From Motilibacter deserti (GTDB taxonomy: Bacteria; Actinomycetota; Actinomycetes; Motilibacterales; Motilibacteraceae), in assembly GCF_011250635.1 (NCBI RefSeq), contig NZ_JAANNP010000001.1, forward strand, positions 900,933-964,932: a stretch of 64,000 nucleotides of DNA. Reading direction: 5' to 3'. The notes under the pieces were generated by a model that did not search any database, was not told the origin of the DNA, and saw only the letters and a program-made list of their open reading frames with translations. The translations under genes and the position numbers were made by a program. Of this stretch, positions 34,292 through 42,242 are shown in pieces. The stretch's first letter is position 1. The number at the start of each line of letters is the position of its first letter.

Positions 34292-36493
34292 ATGCCACGA
34301 CGTACGCCTTGGCCGCGCAGAGCGTGGCTGACCGTGGGGCTCGCGCTGACGGCGCTGCTGCCCGTGCAGGCCACGCCGGCCGGGGCGGCCACTGCCGAGG
34401 ACGTCCGCACGTCCACGGCGGCGGTGGAGCCGGCCGGGTCGACGTACTCGCCGCTCGACACGGTGCGGGTGCTCGACACGCGCGAGGGCACGGGCGCCCG
34501 GCCGGGCCTGGTGGGCGCCGGCGAGGCCGTCACCCTCAAGGTGACCGGGCCGGCCGAGAGCGGCATGGCCCCGGCGGGGGCCACCGCCGTCGTGCTCAAC
34601 GTCATTGCCGTCGGCCCGACACAGGCCACGTACGTCTCGGTGTTCCCCACGGGCCAGGCCGACGGGCCGCGGACGTCGAGCCTGAACGTCTCCACGGGCC
34701 AGACGCGGGCCAACCTCGTCACGGTGAAGGTCGCGGCCGACGGGACCGTCCAGCTGTACAACGACCGGGGCGCGGTGCACCTCGTCGCGGACCTGCAGGG
34801 CTACTACAGCACCAGCTCGACCGGCGCCTTCCTGCCCACCGACCCCAAGCGCGTGGTCGACACCCGCGCTGGCATCGGGCTCGACGTCCCGGTGGCGAAG
34901 ATCGGTCCCGGCGGCACGCTCCGCGTCCGGCTCGGCGCTCCGCAGGCAATCGTGCTCAACGTGACCGTGACCAACGTGACCGAGCAGACGTACGTCTCGG
35001 TGTACTCCTCGATGTCACCGGGCCGAGCCCAGGACGGCCGGGCGCCGGAGTTCTCCAACATCAACGTCGGCCCGGGCGGGACGGTCGCCAACCAGGTCAT
35101 CGCGAAGGTCGACGCCGACGGCTACCTCACGTTCTACAACGCGGCCGGCACCGTCGACATCGTCGCCGACATGGTCGGCTCCTACACGCAGTTCGAGGAC
35201 GGCGTGTACGTCCCCGGCGCCCCACGGCGGGTCCTCGACACCCGGGACGGCACGGGGTCGTCCGCAGCCCGGGTCGGCCCCGGCGGGACGCTCCGGCTGC
35301 AGGTGACCGGCCCGGCCGGCAGCGGCCTCGCCCCCGTCGGCACGAAGGCCGTCGTGCTCAACCTGACGGCCACCAACGTGAGCGCCCTCACGTACGTCTC
35401 GGCCTATCCCAGCGGCTCCGCGAACGGGCCGGGCACGTCGAGCCTCAACGTGGACGCCGGGGAGACCGCGCCGAACCATGTCACGGTCAAGGTGGCCGCC
35501 GACGGCAGCATCACGCTCTACAACTCCGCCGGCAGCGTCGACCTCGTGGCCGACCTCCAGGGCGCGTACGTCCCGGCCGACACCTCCGCGAGCCCGCCCG
35601 GCCTGACCATCGCGTCGAGCTACTTCGAGAAGGACACCATCACGGCCGGCGACCTCGTCCACCAGGTCGTGACCCTCACCGGCCCGGCGCCCAAGGGCGG
35701 CTTCTTCATCTTCACGAGCGGCGTCAGCGACCGCGGCTACCGCTACACCGGCGGGTCCAACTACCGCGTACCCGCAGGGCAGACCACATTGCGCTTCCCG
35801 GTCCACTTCGGCCCGGTCCTCACCCGCGTCACCTGGTCGATCGAGCAGGTCTGCAACGGCTGCACGACAGCCGTGTCGCCCTCGATCACGGTGCTGCCGC
35901 TGGACCCCGCGGAGATCGCGATCAAGCGCGTGACCCCATCGAAGCCGGTCGCCGCGCGACGCGAGCGACTGTCGTTGACGATCGAGCTGACCGCGCCGGC
36001 ACGTCCCGGGGGCACGACGGTCGACCTGGACTTCGGCGACGTCTGCTGCACGTCGGTCACCCTGGACATCCCTCTCGTGGCGACGGTGCCCGGCGGGCGC
36101 ACCTCGGTGACCATCCCGTTCCAGGTCATCGACGCCCCCGCGGAGCCGAGCCTCCAACTGCTCGGCGCGACGACACGGCTGTCCCGCTTCCGCACCCTGC
36201 TGCTGGTCGCCTCGCCCGGCTTCCTCCTCCACGGCAACCTCGTGGACCCCGCCACCAGCCGCGCGACGTCATGGGTCGGGCTGGGCTCGCCCCGGTCCGT
36301 CGACACGGTGGTCGCGTTGTCGTCCGAGGCGCCGTGGATCACGGTCCCCCCGTCGGTGACCGTCCCCGCGGGCGCCGAGGGAGCGTTCTTCCCCTCCACC
36401 GTCGACGTCGGCGCCAGCGGCGGGGCGCCTTCCGGCCGGATCTTCGCGACTCTCGACGGGACGACCGTGTCCTCGCGGGTCTTCCTGCGCTGA
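34292..36493 (+). CDS. secreted protein with three about-125-residue beta repeats
   Basis: The product is 733 residues. A signal peptide (about 1-33, RRTPWPRRAW then LTVGLALTALLPVQATPAGA) is followed by three copies of a beta repeat at about 53-175, 180-303 and 305-425. Each begins with a variant of 'P.RVLDTR.GTG' and ends 'TVK(V/D)AADG...LYN..G.V.LVADLQGYY'. This repeat is common in actinobacterial secreted proteins and often precedes catalytic or binding domains. The C-terminal 300 residues are beta-rich with Cys-containing segments (VCNGCTTAV, DVCCTSV) and end in an Ig-like strand pattern. No catalytic motif is evident. AGGGGG precedes the ATG at 34292. It is a likely cell-surface structural or adhesive protein. 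Confidence 0.75.
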   Translation: MPRRTPWPRRAWLTVGLALTALLPVQATPAGAATAEDVRTSTAAVEPAGSTYSPLDTVRVLDTREGTGARPGLVGAGEAVTLKVTGPAESGMAPAGATAVVLNVIAVGPTQATYVSVFPTGQADGPRTSSLNVSTGQTRANLVTVKVAADGTVQLYNDRGAVHLVADLQGYYSTSSTGAFLPTDPKRVVDTRAGIGLDVPVAKIGPGGTLRVRLGAPQAIVLNVTVTNVTEQTYVSVYSSMSPGRAQDGRAPEFSNINVGPGGTVANQVIAKVDADGYLTFYNAAGTVDIVADMVGSYTQFEDGVYVPGAPRRVLDTRDGTGSSAARVGPGGTLRLQVTGPAGSGLAPVGTKAVVLNLTATNVSALTYVSAYPSGSANGPGTSSLNVDAGETAPNHVTVKVAADGSITLYNSAGSVDLVADLQGAYVPADTSASPPGLTIASSYFEKDTITAGDLVHQVVTLTGPAPKGGFFIFTSGVSDRGYRYTGGSNYRVPAGQTTLRFPVHFGPVLTRVTWSIEQVCNGCTTAVSPSITVLPLDPAEIAIKRVTPSKPVAARRERLSLTIELTAPARPGGTTVDLDFGDVCCTSVTLDIPLVATVPGGRTSVTIPFQVIDAPAEPSLQLLGATTRLSRFRTLLLVASPGFLLHGNLVDPATSRATSWVGLGSPRSVDTVVALSSEAPWITVPPSVTVPAGAEGAFFPSTVDVGASGGAPSGRIFATLDGTTVSSRVFLR

Positions 36494-36581
36494 CGCGTGG
36501 CGGTCGTTCCGACGACCGTAATCACACGGTAAGCCCTCAAGGGAAGCGGAACTCCTGAACATTCCGCGAGCATCGGGCGGC

Positions 36582-36610
36582 ACGACGGCGCGGAGGAGCC
36601 GCGCCGTCGT
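36582..36610 (+). terminator. hairpin terminator after secreted repeat protein
   Basis: A perfect 12-bp stem (36582-36593 with 36599-36610) and loop AGGAG lie about 90 bases after the gene's stop. A weaker 6-bp hairpin (36546-36551 with 36562-36567) precedes it. Confidence 0.7.
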
Positions 36611-36720
36611 AGCCGTCCGATCACTGGAGGGTGCCGTGGGCACGTACGCCACACCATCGACGGGTGACGGTCAAGGGCCAGCTGCTCGTCAATGGCGCCC
36701 TGACAGCGCTGCGCACGAGG

Positions 36721-36750
36721 GCGGCGGCTACCCCTTCCGGTAGCCGCCGT
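36721..36750 (-). terminator. hairpin terminator overlapping the 3' end of the small HExxH gene
   Basis: Inverted repeat arms GGCGGCTACC (36723-36732) and GGTAGCCGCC (36739-36748), extended by one more pair, enclose 6 bases. The structure covers the last codons and stop (36728) of the minus-strand gene. Confidence 0.6.
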
Positions 36751-37081
36751 CCTCCAGCCCCGCCTCGACCTCGAACCGGTTCGTGGACGCCTCCGAGCCC
36801 GCGCGCAGGTAGAGCCAGGCGAACCGGAGGCCGTAGCGCCGCCACTGGTCGGCGTGGACGCGCTCGTGCCGGATGCGCGCCGGGCTGCGCGCCCACTCCT
36901 GGCTGCCCGTGAGGTAGGTGTCGCCCCACGTCACGCCGCCGCGCGGATAGGCCCGCTTCGGCAAGCCCCAGCAGACGTGCAGCCCGTCGTGCCGCTCGTG
37001 GCGGGCGCCGAGCATCCGGGCGTACGCGCGCGCGAGCCGCCCGACGAGCTCGGCCTGGCGCCGGGTGCGCGCGTTCTCCAC
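36728..37081 (-). CDS. small conserved actinobacterial protein with HExxH-like motif
   Basis: The product is 117 residues without signal peptide. It carries RIRHERVHADQWRRYG near 70-85, where HERVH fits the HExxH zinc-peptidase pattern, followed by an N-x-x-E (TNRFEVEAG) about 23 residues later that could supply a third ligand. The ending 'E.EAGL.DGGY' is a pattern I associate with small actinobacterial proteins of unknown function. Whether it is a protease is not shown. The start is GTG at 37081; the gene is divergent from the acetyltransferase gene with 42 bases between them. The base composition is like the neighbours. Confidence 0.6.
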   Translation of the reverse strand: MENARTRRQAELVGRLARAYARMLGARHERHDGLHVCWGLPKRAYPRGGVTWGDTYLTGSQEWARSPARIRHERVHADQWRRYGLRFAWLYLRAGSEASTNRFEVEAGLEDGGYRKG

Positions 37082-37123
37082 GCCGGGACGCTAGCGCGGC
37101 CGGGCCGTTGCGACAATCGCTGC

Positions 37124-37606
37124 ATGAGCACCGATGCCGTACGCCCCGCCCGCCCCGAGGACGTCGCCGCGATCCTCGGCCTGATCCGCGAGCTCGCGGA
37201 GTACGAGCGCGCCCTGCACGAAGTGCTCGCCACCGAAGAGCAGATCACCGAAGCGCTCTTTGGCGAAGCGCCTCGCGTGCATGCACACGTCGCCGAGCAC
37301 GAAGGCGCCGTGGCCGGCTTCGCCCTGTGGTTCCTCAACTTCTCCACGTGGCAGGGCCGGCACGGGATCTACCTCGAGGACCTGTACGTCCGGCCCGAGG
37401 TGCGCGGGCACGGCTACGGCAAGGCGCTGCTCAGCACGCTCGCCGCGCTGTGCATCGAGCGCGGCTACGCGCGGCTCGAGTGGTCGTGCCTGGACTGGAA
37501 CGAGCCGGCGCGGGGGTTCTACCGGTCCATGGGGGCCGAGCCGATGGAGGAGTGGACCGTGCACCGGCTGACCGGCGAGGCGCTGGCCCTCGCGGGGAAG
37601 GCCTAG
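37124..37606 (+). CDS. GNAT N-acetyltransferase, diamine/RimI type
   Basis: The product is 160 residues with a complete GNAT fold. Motif A is YLEDLYVRPEVRGHGYGKALLSTLAALC (the R-G-x-G-x-G/A acetyl-CoA loop at about 99-104). Motif B is GYARLEWSCLDWNEPARGFYRSMGAEP. The N-terminal PEDVAAILGLIRELAEYERA and the W-L-N-F-S-T-W segment resemble spermidine/diamine acetyltransferases, so a small amine substrate is likely. The ATG at 37124 is the family-like start (MSTDAVRPARPED); the longer open frame upstream is a shadow of the divergent gene. It is convergent with the crcB pair at 16 bases. Confidence 0.85.
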   Translation: MSTDAVRPARPEDVAAILGLIRELAEYERALHEVLATEEQITEALFGEAPRVHAHVAEHEGAVAGFALWFLNFSTWQGRHGIYLEDLYVRPEVRGHGYGKALLSTLAALCIERGYARLEWSCLDWNEPARGFYRSMGAEPMEEWTVHRLTGEALALAGKA

Positions 37607-37622
37607 TAGAAGGCCGAGCTGG

Positions 37623-37991
37623 TCAGAAGGCCGAGCCCAGCGCCCAGCCGGCGCCGACGGCGGCGAGGCCCGCTCCCGCGCTCGCCACGACGTACAGCAG
37701 AGCGGGCAGCGGGCGGCCGTCCTCGGTGAGCCGGAGCGCCTCGAGGGTGAAGGTGCTGTAGGTGCTCAGCGCGCCGCAGAACCCGGGGCCGACCACCGCG
37801 ACGACGCGCGAGCCCGCGTGCCCGTCCGCCGCCAGCGCGGTCAGCGTCCCGAGGACGAGGCAGGCGGCCACGTTGACGAGCAGCGTCCCCCAGGGGAACG
37901 CCGCCCCGAGCCGGCGCTGCACCGCCCTGTCCGTGAGGAAGCGGAGCGGGGCACCGACGGCCGCGCCCAGCGCGATCAGCAGCGGGGTCAC
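37623..37991 (-). CDS. crcB: CrcB/FluC fluoride channel subunit (second copy)
   Basis: The product is 122 residues with four membrane helices. The family motifs PWGTLLVNVAACLVLG (N in the pore lining) and GFCGALSTYSTFTLEAL (Phe-box region) are visible. Fluc channels export fluoride passively as dual-topology dimers. This gene begins at GTG 37991, whose GTGA overlaps the stop of the upstream crcB at 37988, so the two are coupled. Paired crcB genes in actinobacteria usually encode heterodimers with opposite orientation. The open frame continues upstream but only as a shadow. Confidence 0.9.
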   Translation of the reverse strand: MTPLLIALGAAVGAPLRFLTDRAVQRRLGAAFPWGTLLVNVAACLVLGTLTALAADGHAGSRVVAVVGPGFCGALSTYSTFTLEALRLTEDGRPLPALLYVVASAGAGLAAVGAGWALGSAF

Positions 37992-38389
37992 CGCAGGGCC
38001 CGCCGGGTGAGCGCCGTCCCGGCCCAGACCGCGGCCAGCGCCGCGGCGAGGGCGCCGACGGCGTACGTCAGCGCGACCGCGAGCCGGCCGGCGGCCGCGA
38101 GCTGGTGGGCCTCGAGGGCGTAGGTGGAGAAGGTCGTGTAGCCGCCGAGCACTCCGACGCCGAGGAACGGGCGGGCCACGCGCGGAGGCCTCGCGCGCCG
38201 CGACAGCACCGCGAGCACGGCCATCAGCACGCCGATCAGGAAGCAGCCCGAGACGTTGACGACCACGGTCGACCAGGGGACCTCGCCAGCCGCATGGGGC
38301 AGCAGCTCCCCGACCGCGTAGCGCGCCTCGGCGCCGACGACGCCGCCCGCCGAGACCGCGGCCACATCCGTCCAGCCGCCCGCGCGCAC
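37988..38389 (-). CDS. crcB: CrcB/FluC fluoride channel subunit (first copy)
   Basis: The product is 133 residues with four membrane helices. Motifs are GAEARYAVGELLP at the first helix, PWSTVVVNVSGCFLIGVL (pore Asn) and GVLGGYTTFSTYALEAHQL. It starts with GTG at 38389. It is upstream and overlapping with the second crcB. I saw no fluoride-riboswitch core in the 120 bases before its start. Charge distribution suggests it could be the partner with opposite membrane orientation, but I have not tested this. Confidence 0.9.
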   Translation of the reverse strand: MRAGGWTDVAAVSAGGVVGAEARYAVGELLPHAAGEVPWSTVVVNVSGCFLIGVLMAVLAVLSRRARPPRVARPFLGVGVLGGYTTFSTYALEAHQLAAAGRLAVALTYAVGALAAALAAVWAGTALTRRALR

Positions 38390-38516
38390 CGGCGAATGCT
38401 AGGGCTTGCGACACCGCCGCGCCCGCCAGCGACCTACGGTTCGTACCGTGCGCGGGCCGCGGGGTAGCGTGGGCCTCTTGGGGCGGACGCCCCATTCCGC
38501 ACGCGAGGGAGTCCGG

Positions 38517-38951
38517 TTGAGCGAGAGCGCCCTGTCCACGGTGAACAGGCCCGAGAGCCCCGCCGGGGACATCGTCGAGGTCACGCTGCCGGCTTCGAGC
38601 GCGTACCTCTCCGTCCTGCGTACCGCCACCGCCGGCCTGGCCGCGCGGCTCGACTTCACCCTCGACGAGATCGAGGACCTGCGCATCGCGGTCGACGAGG
38701 CCTGCGCGATGCTCCTGCCCCAGGCTGCCCCGGACGCCGAGCTCGTCTGCCGCTTCGCCCTCGAGGACGACGCGATCGAGGTCACGGTCCGGGCGCCCAC
38801 GACACGCGGCGTCCAGCCCGAGCGCGAGACGTTCTCCTGGACCGTCCTCACTGCGCTGGCGGGCGAGGTGGACGCCGGGATCGACGAAGGCCTCACCGTA
38901 TGGATCTCCTTGCACAAGCGCCGCGGCCTGCCCACGGGCGCGGCGTCGTGA
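38517..38951 (+). CDS. RsbW/UsfX-type anti-sigma factor
   Basis: The product is about 144 residues with a GHKL-type ATPase fold in the RsbW/UsfX style: VTLPASSAYLSVLRTATAGLAARLDFTLDEIEDLRIAVDEACAMLL, with the N-box-like 'D.RIAVDEAC', and a C-terminal 'FSWTVLTALAGEV' strand-helix. It resembles mycobacterial UsfX, the SigF anti-sigma factor. I chose TTG at 38517, with GAGGGAG 6 bases upstream, over the ATG at 38406, which adds Arg-rich residues; length then matches UsfX (145). Its stop overlaps the GTG start of sigF (GTGA, 38948-38951). It would bind SigF and release it on an anti-anti-sigma signal. Confidence 0.88.
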   Translation: MSESALSTVNRPESPAGDIVEVTLPASSAYLSVLRTATAGLAARLDFTLDEIEDLRIAVDEACAMLLPQAAPDAELVCRFALEDDAIEVTVRAPTTRGVQPERETFSWTVLTALAGEVDAGIDEGLTVWISLHKRRGLPTGAAS

Positions 38952-39820
38952 CCACGTCCGGCCCGATGACCGACCCCCAGGCCTCCTCTGCGGACGAGGC
39001 CCCTGCCCCCGCTGCCGAGCCGACCGTCCCCGCGCCGGCGACCTCCGGGTCGAGCGGCATGGGCGTCGACCGTGAGCGCACGCGCGCGCTGTTCGCCCAG
39101 CTCACCACGCTCGAGGAGGGCAGCCCGCAGCGCAAGCGCGTCCGCGACGCGCTCGTCGAGCAGCACCTTCCGCTGGTCGAGCACCTCGCCCGCCGCTTCC
39201 GCAACCGCGGCGAGCCGTACGACGACCTGGTCCAGGTCGCCACGATCGGCCTCATCAAGTCCGTCGACCGCTTCGACCCGGGCCGCGGGGTCGAGTTCTC
39301 GACCTACGCCACCCCGACGATCGTCGGCGAGATCAAGCGCCACTTCCGCGACAAGGGCTGGGCGGTCCGCGTGCCGCGGCGCCTGCAGGAGCTGCGCCTC
39401 ACCCTCACCCAGGCGACCAGCGAGCTCTCCCAGCGCAACGGCCGCGCTCCGACCGTCGCGGAGCTCGCGACCCAGCTCGGCATCAGCGAGGAAGAGGTCC
39501 TCGAGGGGCTGGAGTCGGCGAACGCCTACAGCACCCTCTCGCTCGACGCCAGCGACCAGGGCGACGAGGACTCGGTCGCCGTCGTCGACACCCTCGGCGT
39601 GGACGACGAGGCGCTCGAGGGCGTGGAGTACCGCGAGTCGCTCAAGCCGATGCTGGAGAAGCTGCCGCCGCGCGAGCAGAAGATCCTGCTGCTGCGCTTC
39701 TTCCGCGGCATGACCCAGTCCGAGATCGCCGCCGAGGTCGGCATCTCGCAGATGCACGTCTCCCGACTGCTGGCGCGCACGCTCGCGCAGCTGCGCGAGG
39801 GGCTGCTGACCGAGGACTAG
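38948..39820 (+). CDS. sigF: SigB/SigF-family RNA polymerase sigma factor
   Basis: The product is 290 residues. A disordered 40-residue N-terminal tail precedes region 2 (LPLVEHLARRFRNRGEPYDDLVQVATIGLIKSVDRFDPGRGVEFSTYATPTIVGEIKRHFRDKGW). Region 3 follows (VPRRLQELRLTLTQATSELSQRNGRAPTVAELA), then region 4 (KLPPREQKILLLRFFRGMTQSEIAAEVGISQMHVSRLLARTL). It is a stress/stationary-phase type sigma factor paired with the RsbW-like gene, whose stop it overlaps. The GTG at 38948 is preferred over an internal ATG at 38966 because of the overlap. A strong hairpin follows. Which anti-anti-sigma protein controls it is not visible. Confidence 0.93.
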   Translation: MTTSGPMTDPQASSADEAPAPAAEPTVPAPATSGSSGMGVDRERTRALFAQLTTLEEGSPQRKRVRDALVEQHLPLVEHLARRFRNRGEPYDDLVQVATIGLIKSVDRFDPGRGVEFSTYATPTIVGEIKRHFRDKGWAVRVPRRLQELRLTLTQATSELSQRNGRAPTVAELATQLGISEEEVLEGLESANAYSTLSLDASDQGDEDSVAVVDTLGVDDEALEGVEYRESLKPMLEKLPPREQKILLLRFFRGMTQSEIAAEVGISQMHVSRLLARTLAQLREGLLTED

Positions 39821-39838
39821 CACGCCGGTCGGTCCGGC

Positions 39839-39872
39839 ACGGGGCGGGTTGCGTACGCGCAGCCCGCCCCGT
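39839..39872 (+). terminator. hairpin terminator after sigF
   Basis: A 15-bp stem with one G-T pair (39839-39853 with 39858-39872) and loop TACG starts 19 bases after the sigF stop. It may also serve the convergent membrane-protein gene ending at 39892. Confidence 0.75.
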
Positions 39873-39891
39873 CGCGCGTCCGGCCCGGAGC

Positions 39892-40425
39892 TCAGCTGGG
39901 GGGCGTCCCGCCCGGGTCGGCTTGTGGCACGCCGCGCTCACCCGTGAGCAGCCCGCCGACACCGGGGGCGAGTGCCAGCACCAGGCCGAGCACGCCGAGG
40001 ACGAGGACGGGCACGCCCAGCCACGCCTCGTCCTGGCCCATCGCGTCCCAGCCGACGGGCAGGGCGAGCAGCGACGAGAGCACGGCCGGCGCCCGCGCCC
40101 AGCGGCGGCGGCGCAGCACGGCGCGGGCTGCGGCGAGCAGCACCCCGCCGTACAGCAGGAACAGGGCGATGAGGAAGGCCCAGAAGAGCGGGTTGCCCGC
40201 GCCGTCGGCGATGGCGTCGACGAGCACGACGGCGCCCACGCCCACGAGGGCGAGGCCCTCCAGGGCGACGCACGCGGCGAGCGCGAGCAGCCCCCGGGTG
40301 GGCCGGGGCAGGCCCGTCGACGACGAACCCGTTCCCGCCGGGCGGGACGAGCCGCCAGGGGACGGCGGGGGCACGACCGCGTCGCCTGACGGCACGGTCT
40401 TCGACGCCTTGGACCGGGGCTTCAC
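39892..40425 (-). CDS. small multi-pass membrane protein of unknown function
   Basis: The product is 177 residues. A disordered basic N-terminus (KPRSKASKTVPSGD, then Pro/Gly/Ser) precedes four hydrophobic segments: LLALAACVALEGLALVGVGAVVL, PLFWAFLIALFLLYGGVLLAAA, VLSSLLALPVGW and VPVLVLGVLGLVLALAP. A short Arg-rich loop (RAVLRRRRWARAP) joins the middle helices. I recognise the layout as common in actinobacterial proteins near lipid kinases, but no function is known. The GTG at 40425 is chosen because the open frame beyond it is a shadow. It is divergent from the lipid-kinase gene with 34 bases between them. Confidence 0.6.
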   Translation of the reverse strand: MKPRSKASKTVPSGDAVVPPPSPGGSSRPAGTGSSSTGLPRPTRGLLALAACVALEGLALVGVGAVVLVDAIADGAGNPLFWAFLIALFLLYGGVLLAAARAVLRRRRWARAPAVLSSLLALPVGWDAMGQDEAWLGVPVLVLGVLGLVLALAPGVGGLLTGERGVPQADPGGTPPS

Positions 40426-40459
40426 GGCTCCCGACGATAACGGTCCTATCCTGATCAGG

Positions 40460-41374
40460 ATGCGCGCCCTGCTCGTCGCCAACCCGGCCGCCACCACGAC
40501 CACGCTGCGAGCGCGGGAGGTCATCGCGCGGGCGCTGGCCAGCGACCTCAAGATCGAGACGGCCGCCACCGAGGGGCGGGGCCACGCGGTCGAGCTCGCG
40601 CGGCAGGCGCGAGCCGACGGCGTCGACGTGGTGATCGTCCTCGGCGGCGACGGCACCGTCAACGAAGCCGTCAACGGGCTGCTGGCCGACGGCCCGATCG
40701 GAACCGGCCCGGCGCTGGCCATCGTCCCCGGCGGGAGCACCAACGTCTTCGCGCGCGCGCTCGGGCTGCCGGCCGAGCCGGTCGAGGCGACCGGCCAGCT
40801 GCTCGAGGCCCTGCGCGAGGGCCGCCGCCGTCGGGTGGCGCTGGGGCGGGTCGACGGGCGCTGGTTCACGTTCACGGCGGGCATCGGGCTGGACGCGGCC
40901 GTCGTGGAGCGTGTCGAGGCCGCGCGCGCGGCCGGCAAGCTCTCCACGCCCGCGCTCTACCTGCGGCTGGCCGCGCGCCAGCTGTCCGGGCGCGAAAGGA
41001 CGCCGATCACGCTCGAGCAGCCCGGCCAGGAGCCGGTCGACGGGCTGCGGCTGGCGGTCGTCGCCAACACCCGGCCATGGACCTACCTCGGGCGGCGCCC
41101 CATCGACCCCTATCCCCCGGCAGCGCTCGATGCCGGGCTCGCGGTCTTCGGGCTGCGCAGCCTGCGCCCGCTCCCCGTGGCGCGCACCTCCGCGCAGCTG
41201 CTCCACGGGCGTCGGCCGCCGCAGGGTAGGCATGTCGTAACAGTGGGTAATGTCCGCTCTGTGACATTCACCGCAGCACGCGAGGTGCCCCTTCAGGTGG
41301 ACGGCGACTTCGTCGGGCGCTCCAAACGCTTCGTCGTCGAATCCGTCCTGGCCGCTTTGCCGGTGTTGACCTGA
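40460..41374 (+). CDS. diacylglycerol/sphingosine kinase-family lipid kinase
   Basis: The product is 304 residues. The N-terminal ATP-binding segments are ALLVANPAATTTT and VDVVIVLGGDGTVNEAVNGLL (GGDGT near 60-65), then ALAIVPGGSTNVFARALGLP. The C-terminal beta-sandwich has FTFTAGIGLDAAVVERVE and LQVDGDFVG near the end. The family phosphorylates diacylglycerol or related lipids at the membrane. AGGA just before the ATG at 40460 supports this start. The upstream in-frame extension to 39944 overlaps the divergent gene and is a shadow. It is monocistronic; a large leader region follows before wblE. Confidence 0.9.
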   Translation: MRALLVANPAATTTTLRAREVIARALASDLKIETAATEGRGHAVELARQARADGVDVVIVLGGDGTVNEAVNGLLADGPIGTGPALAIVPGGSTNVFARALGLPAEPVEATGQLLEALREGRRRRVALGRVDGRWFTFTAGIGLDAAVVERVEAARAAGKLSTPALYLRLAARQLSGRERTPITLEQPGQEPVDGLRLAVVANTRPWTYLGRRPIDPYPPAALDAGLAVFGLRSLRPLPVARTSAQLLHGRRPPQGRHVVTVGNVRSVTFTAAREVPLQVDGDFVGRSKRFVVESVLAALPVLT

Positions 41375-41710
41375 GGAATCAGTTACGGGACGGTTAGACC
41401 CTCGGCGAAGGGGATAGACCGTCACGGCAAGGGCCTCAGCGATGGGGTTCCGTGATCTGGCTGTGATGTAGTCGACAGCGCACGCAGTGCGGTAACAGGC
41501 CGGAAACCCTTGTGAACCCCACGAGGCGGTGGAAGGCTGACTGCAGGCGCCCGCGATCCGGGCGCCGACCTGTGCGCGCCGACCGCTTGGCTAGGCAACG
41601 TCCTGCTGTGCGAACGACGACCACGGGGCGGCCCGAGAATCCATCGGGCCGCTGCTCGACGACGAGGGGGCTTCTCGCCCCCCCGCATGACCTGCGAGGA
41701 GTGGAAACGC
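41375..41710 (+). promoter_or_regulatory. 336-bp hairpin-rich leader upstream of wblE
   Basis: Three consecutive inverted repeats lie here: GGCGCCCG/CGGGCGCC (41546-41566, 5-base loop), GCGGCCCGA/TCGGGCCGC (41628-41652, 7-base loop) and GGGGGC/GCCCCC (41666-41682, 5-base loop). The last ends 12 bases before the ribosome site GAGGAG (41695-41700). The spacing suggests a structured 5' leader that may control wblE. I cannot assign a known RNA family, and a promoter is not resolvable. Confidence 0.45.
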
Positions 41711-41962
41711 ATGGACTGGCGCCACGAGGCTGCCTGCCGTGACGAGGACCCCGAGCTGTTCTTCCCGATCGGCAACACAGGCCCTGCGCTGCTGCAGATC
41801 GAGGAAGCCAAGGCGGTCTGCCGTCAGTGCCCTGTCACCGAGTCGTGCCTCACGTGGGCGCTCGAGTCGGGTCAGGACGCCGGTGTCTGGGGCGGGCTGA
41901 GCGAGGACGAGCGCCGCGCGCTCAAGCGCCGTGCTGCCCGCAGCCGGGTCCGGACGGCCTAG
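41711..41962 (+). CDS. wblE: WhiB-family iron-sulfur regulator, WblE/WhiB1 type
   Basis: The product is 83 residues. It matches WhiB1/WblE: MDWRHEAACRDEDPELFFPIGNTGPALLQIEEAKAVCRQCPVTESC, with the four cluster-binding cysteines at C9, C37, C40 and C46, then the GVWGG turn and a basic C-terminal helix (KRRAARSRVR) that contacts DNA. WhiB1 proteins bind a [4Fe-4S] cluster and the primary sigma factor. I start at ATG 41711 with GAGGAG about 10 bases upstream; an ATG at 41687 would add eight residues not seen in the family. It has its own structured leader and hairpin terminator. Confidence 0.95.
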   Translation: MDWRHEAACRDEDPELFFPIGNTGPALLQIEEAKAVCRQCPVTESCLTWALESGQDAGVWGGLSEDERRALKRRAARSRVRTA

Positions 41963-42061
41963 TTCTCCGCTACGGCGGCAGCTGCACCCCCTTCCCCCGA
42001 ACGAGCCCGCAACGACCGGTGCCAGCCTGACTGGCTTCGCACGTCGCGGACGGTTGCGTCC

Positions 42062-42095
42062 CGAGAGCCTCGGCGGTAGCCCGCCGGGGCTCTCG
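42062..42095 (+). terminator. hairpin terminator after wblE
   Basis: A 15-bp stem with one G-T pair (42062-42076 with 42081-42095) and loop TAGC lies about 100 bases after the wblE stop. Confidence 0.75.
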
Positions 42096-42205
42096 CCGTG
42101 CTCGACATAGTGGCACTCGTCGGCCTCGGCCGCTGCACCGGGGGGTCACTCGATAGGACGACGTCTCCTCCACGTCACCCATCCGGACTCCGCTCCTGTC
42201 GTCCT

Positions 42206-42242
42206 CGCGCTCGCCGCGCTCGCCGCGCTCGCCCGCGCTCGC
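42206..42242. repeat. 9-bp tandem repeat (CGCGCTCGC, four copies)
   Basis: Copies start at 42206, 42215, 42224 and 42234. It lies in the spacer beyond the sensor-kinase stop and may be simple sequence expansion. No function is inferred. Confidence 0.7.

Noticed and set aside
38390-38516. Fluoride riboswitch before the crcB pair
   Set aside because: I found no recognisable core on the minus strand.
41420-41480. CRP-type site (TGTGATGTAGTCGACA) upstream of wblE
   Set aside because: Only one half-site fits; mycobacterial whiB1 has CRP control, but this match is too weak to call.
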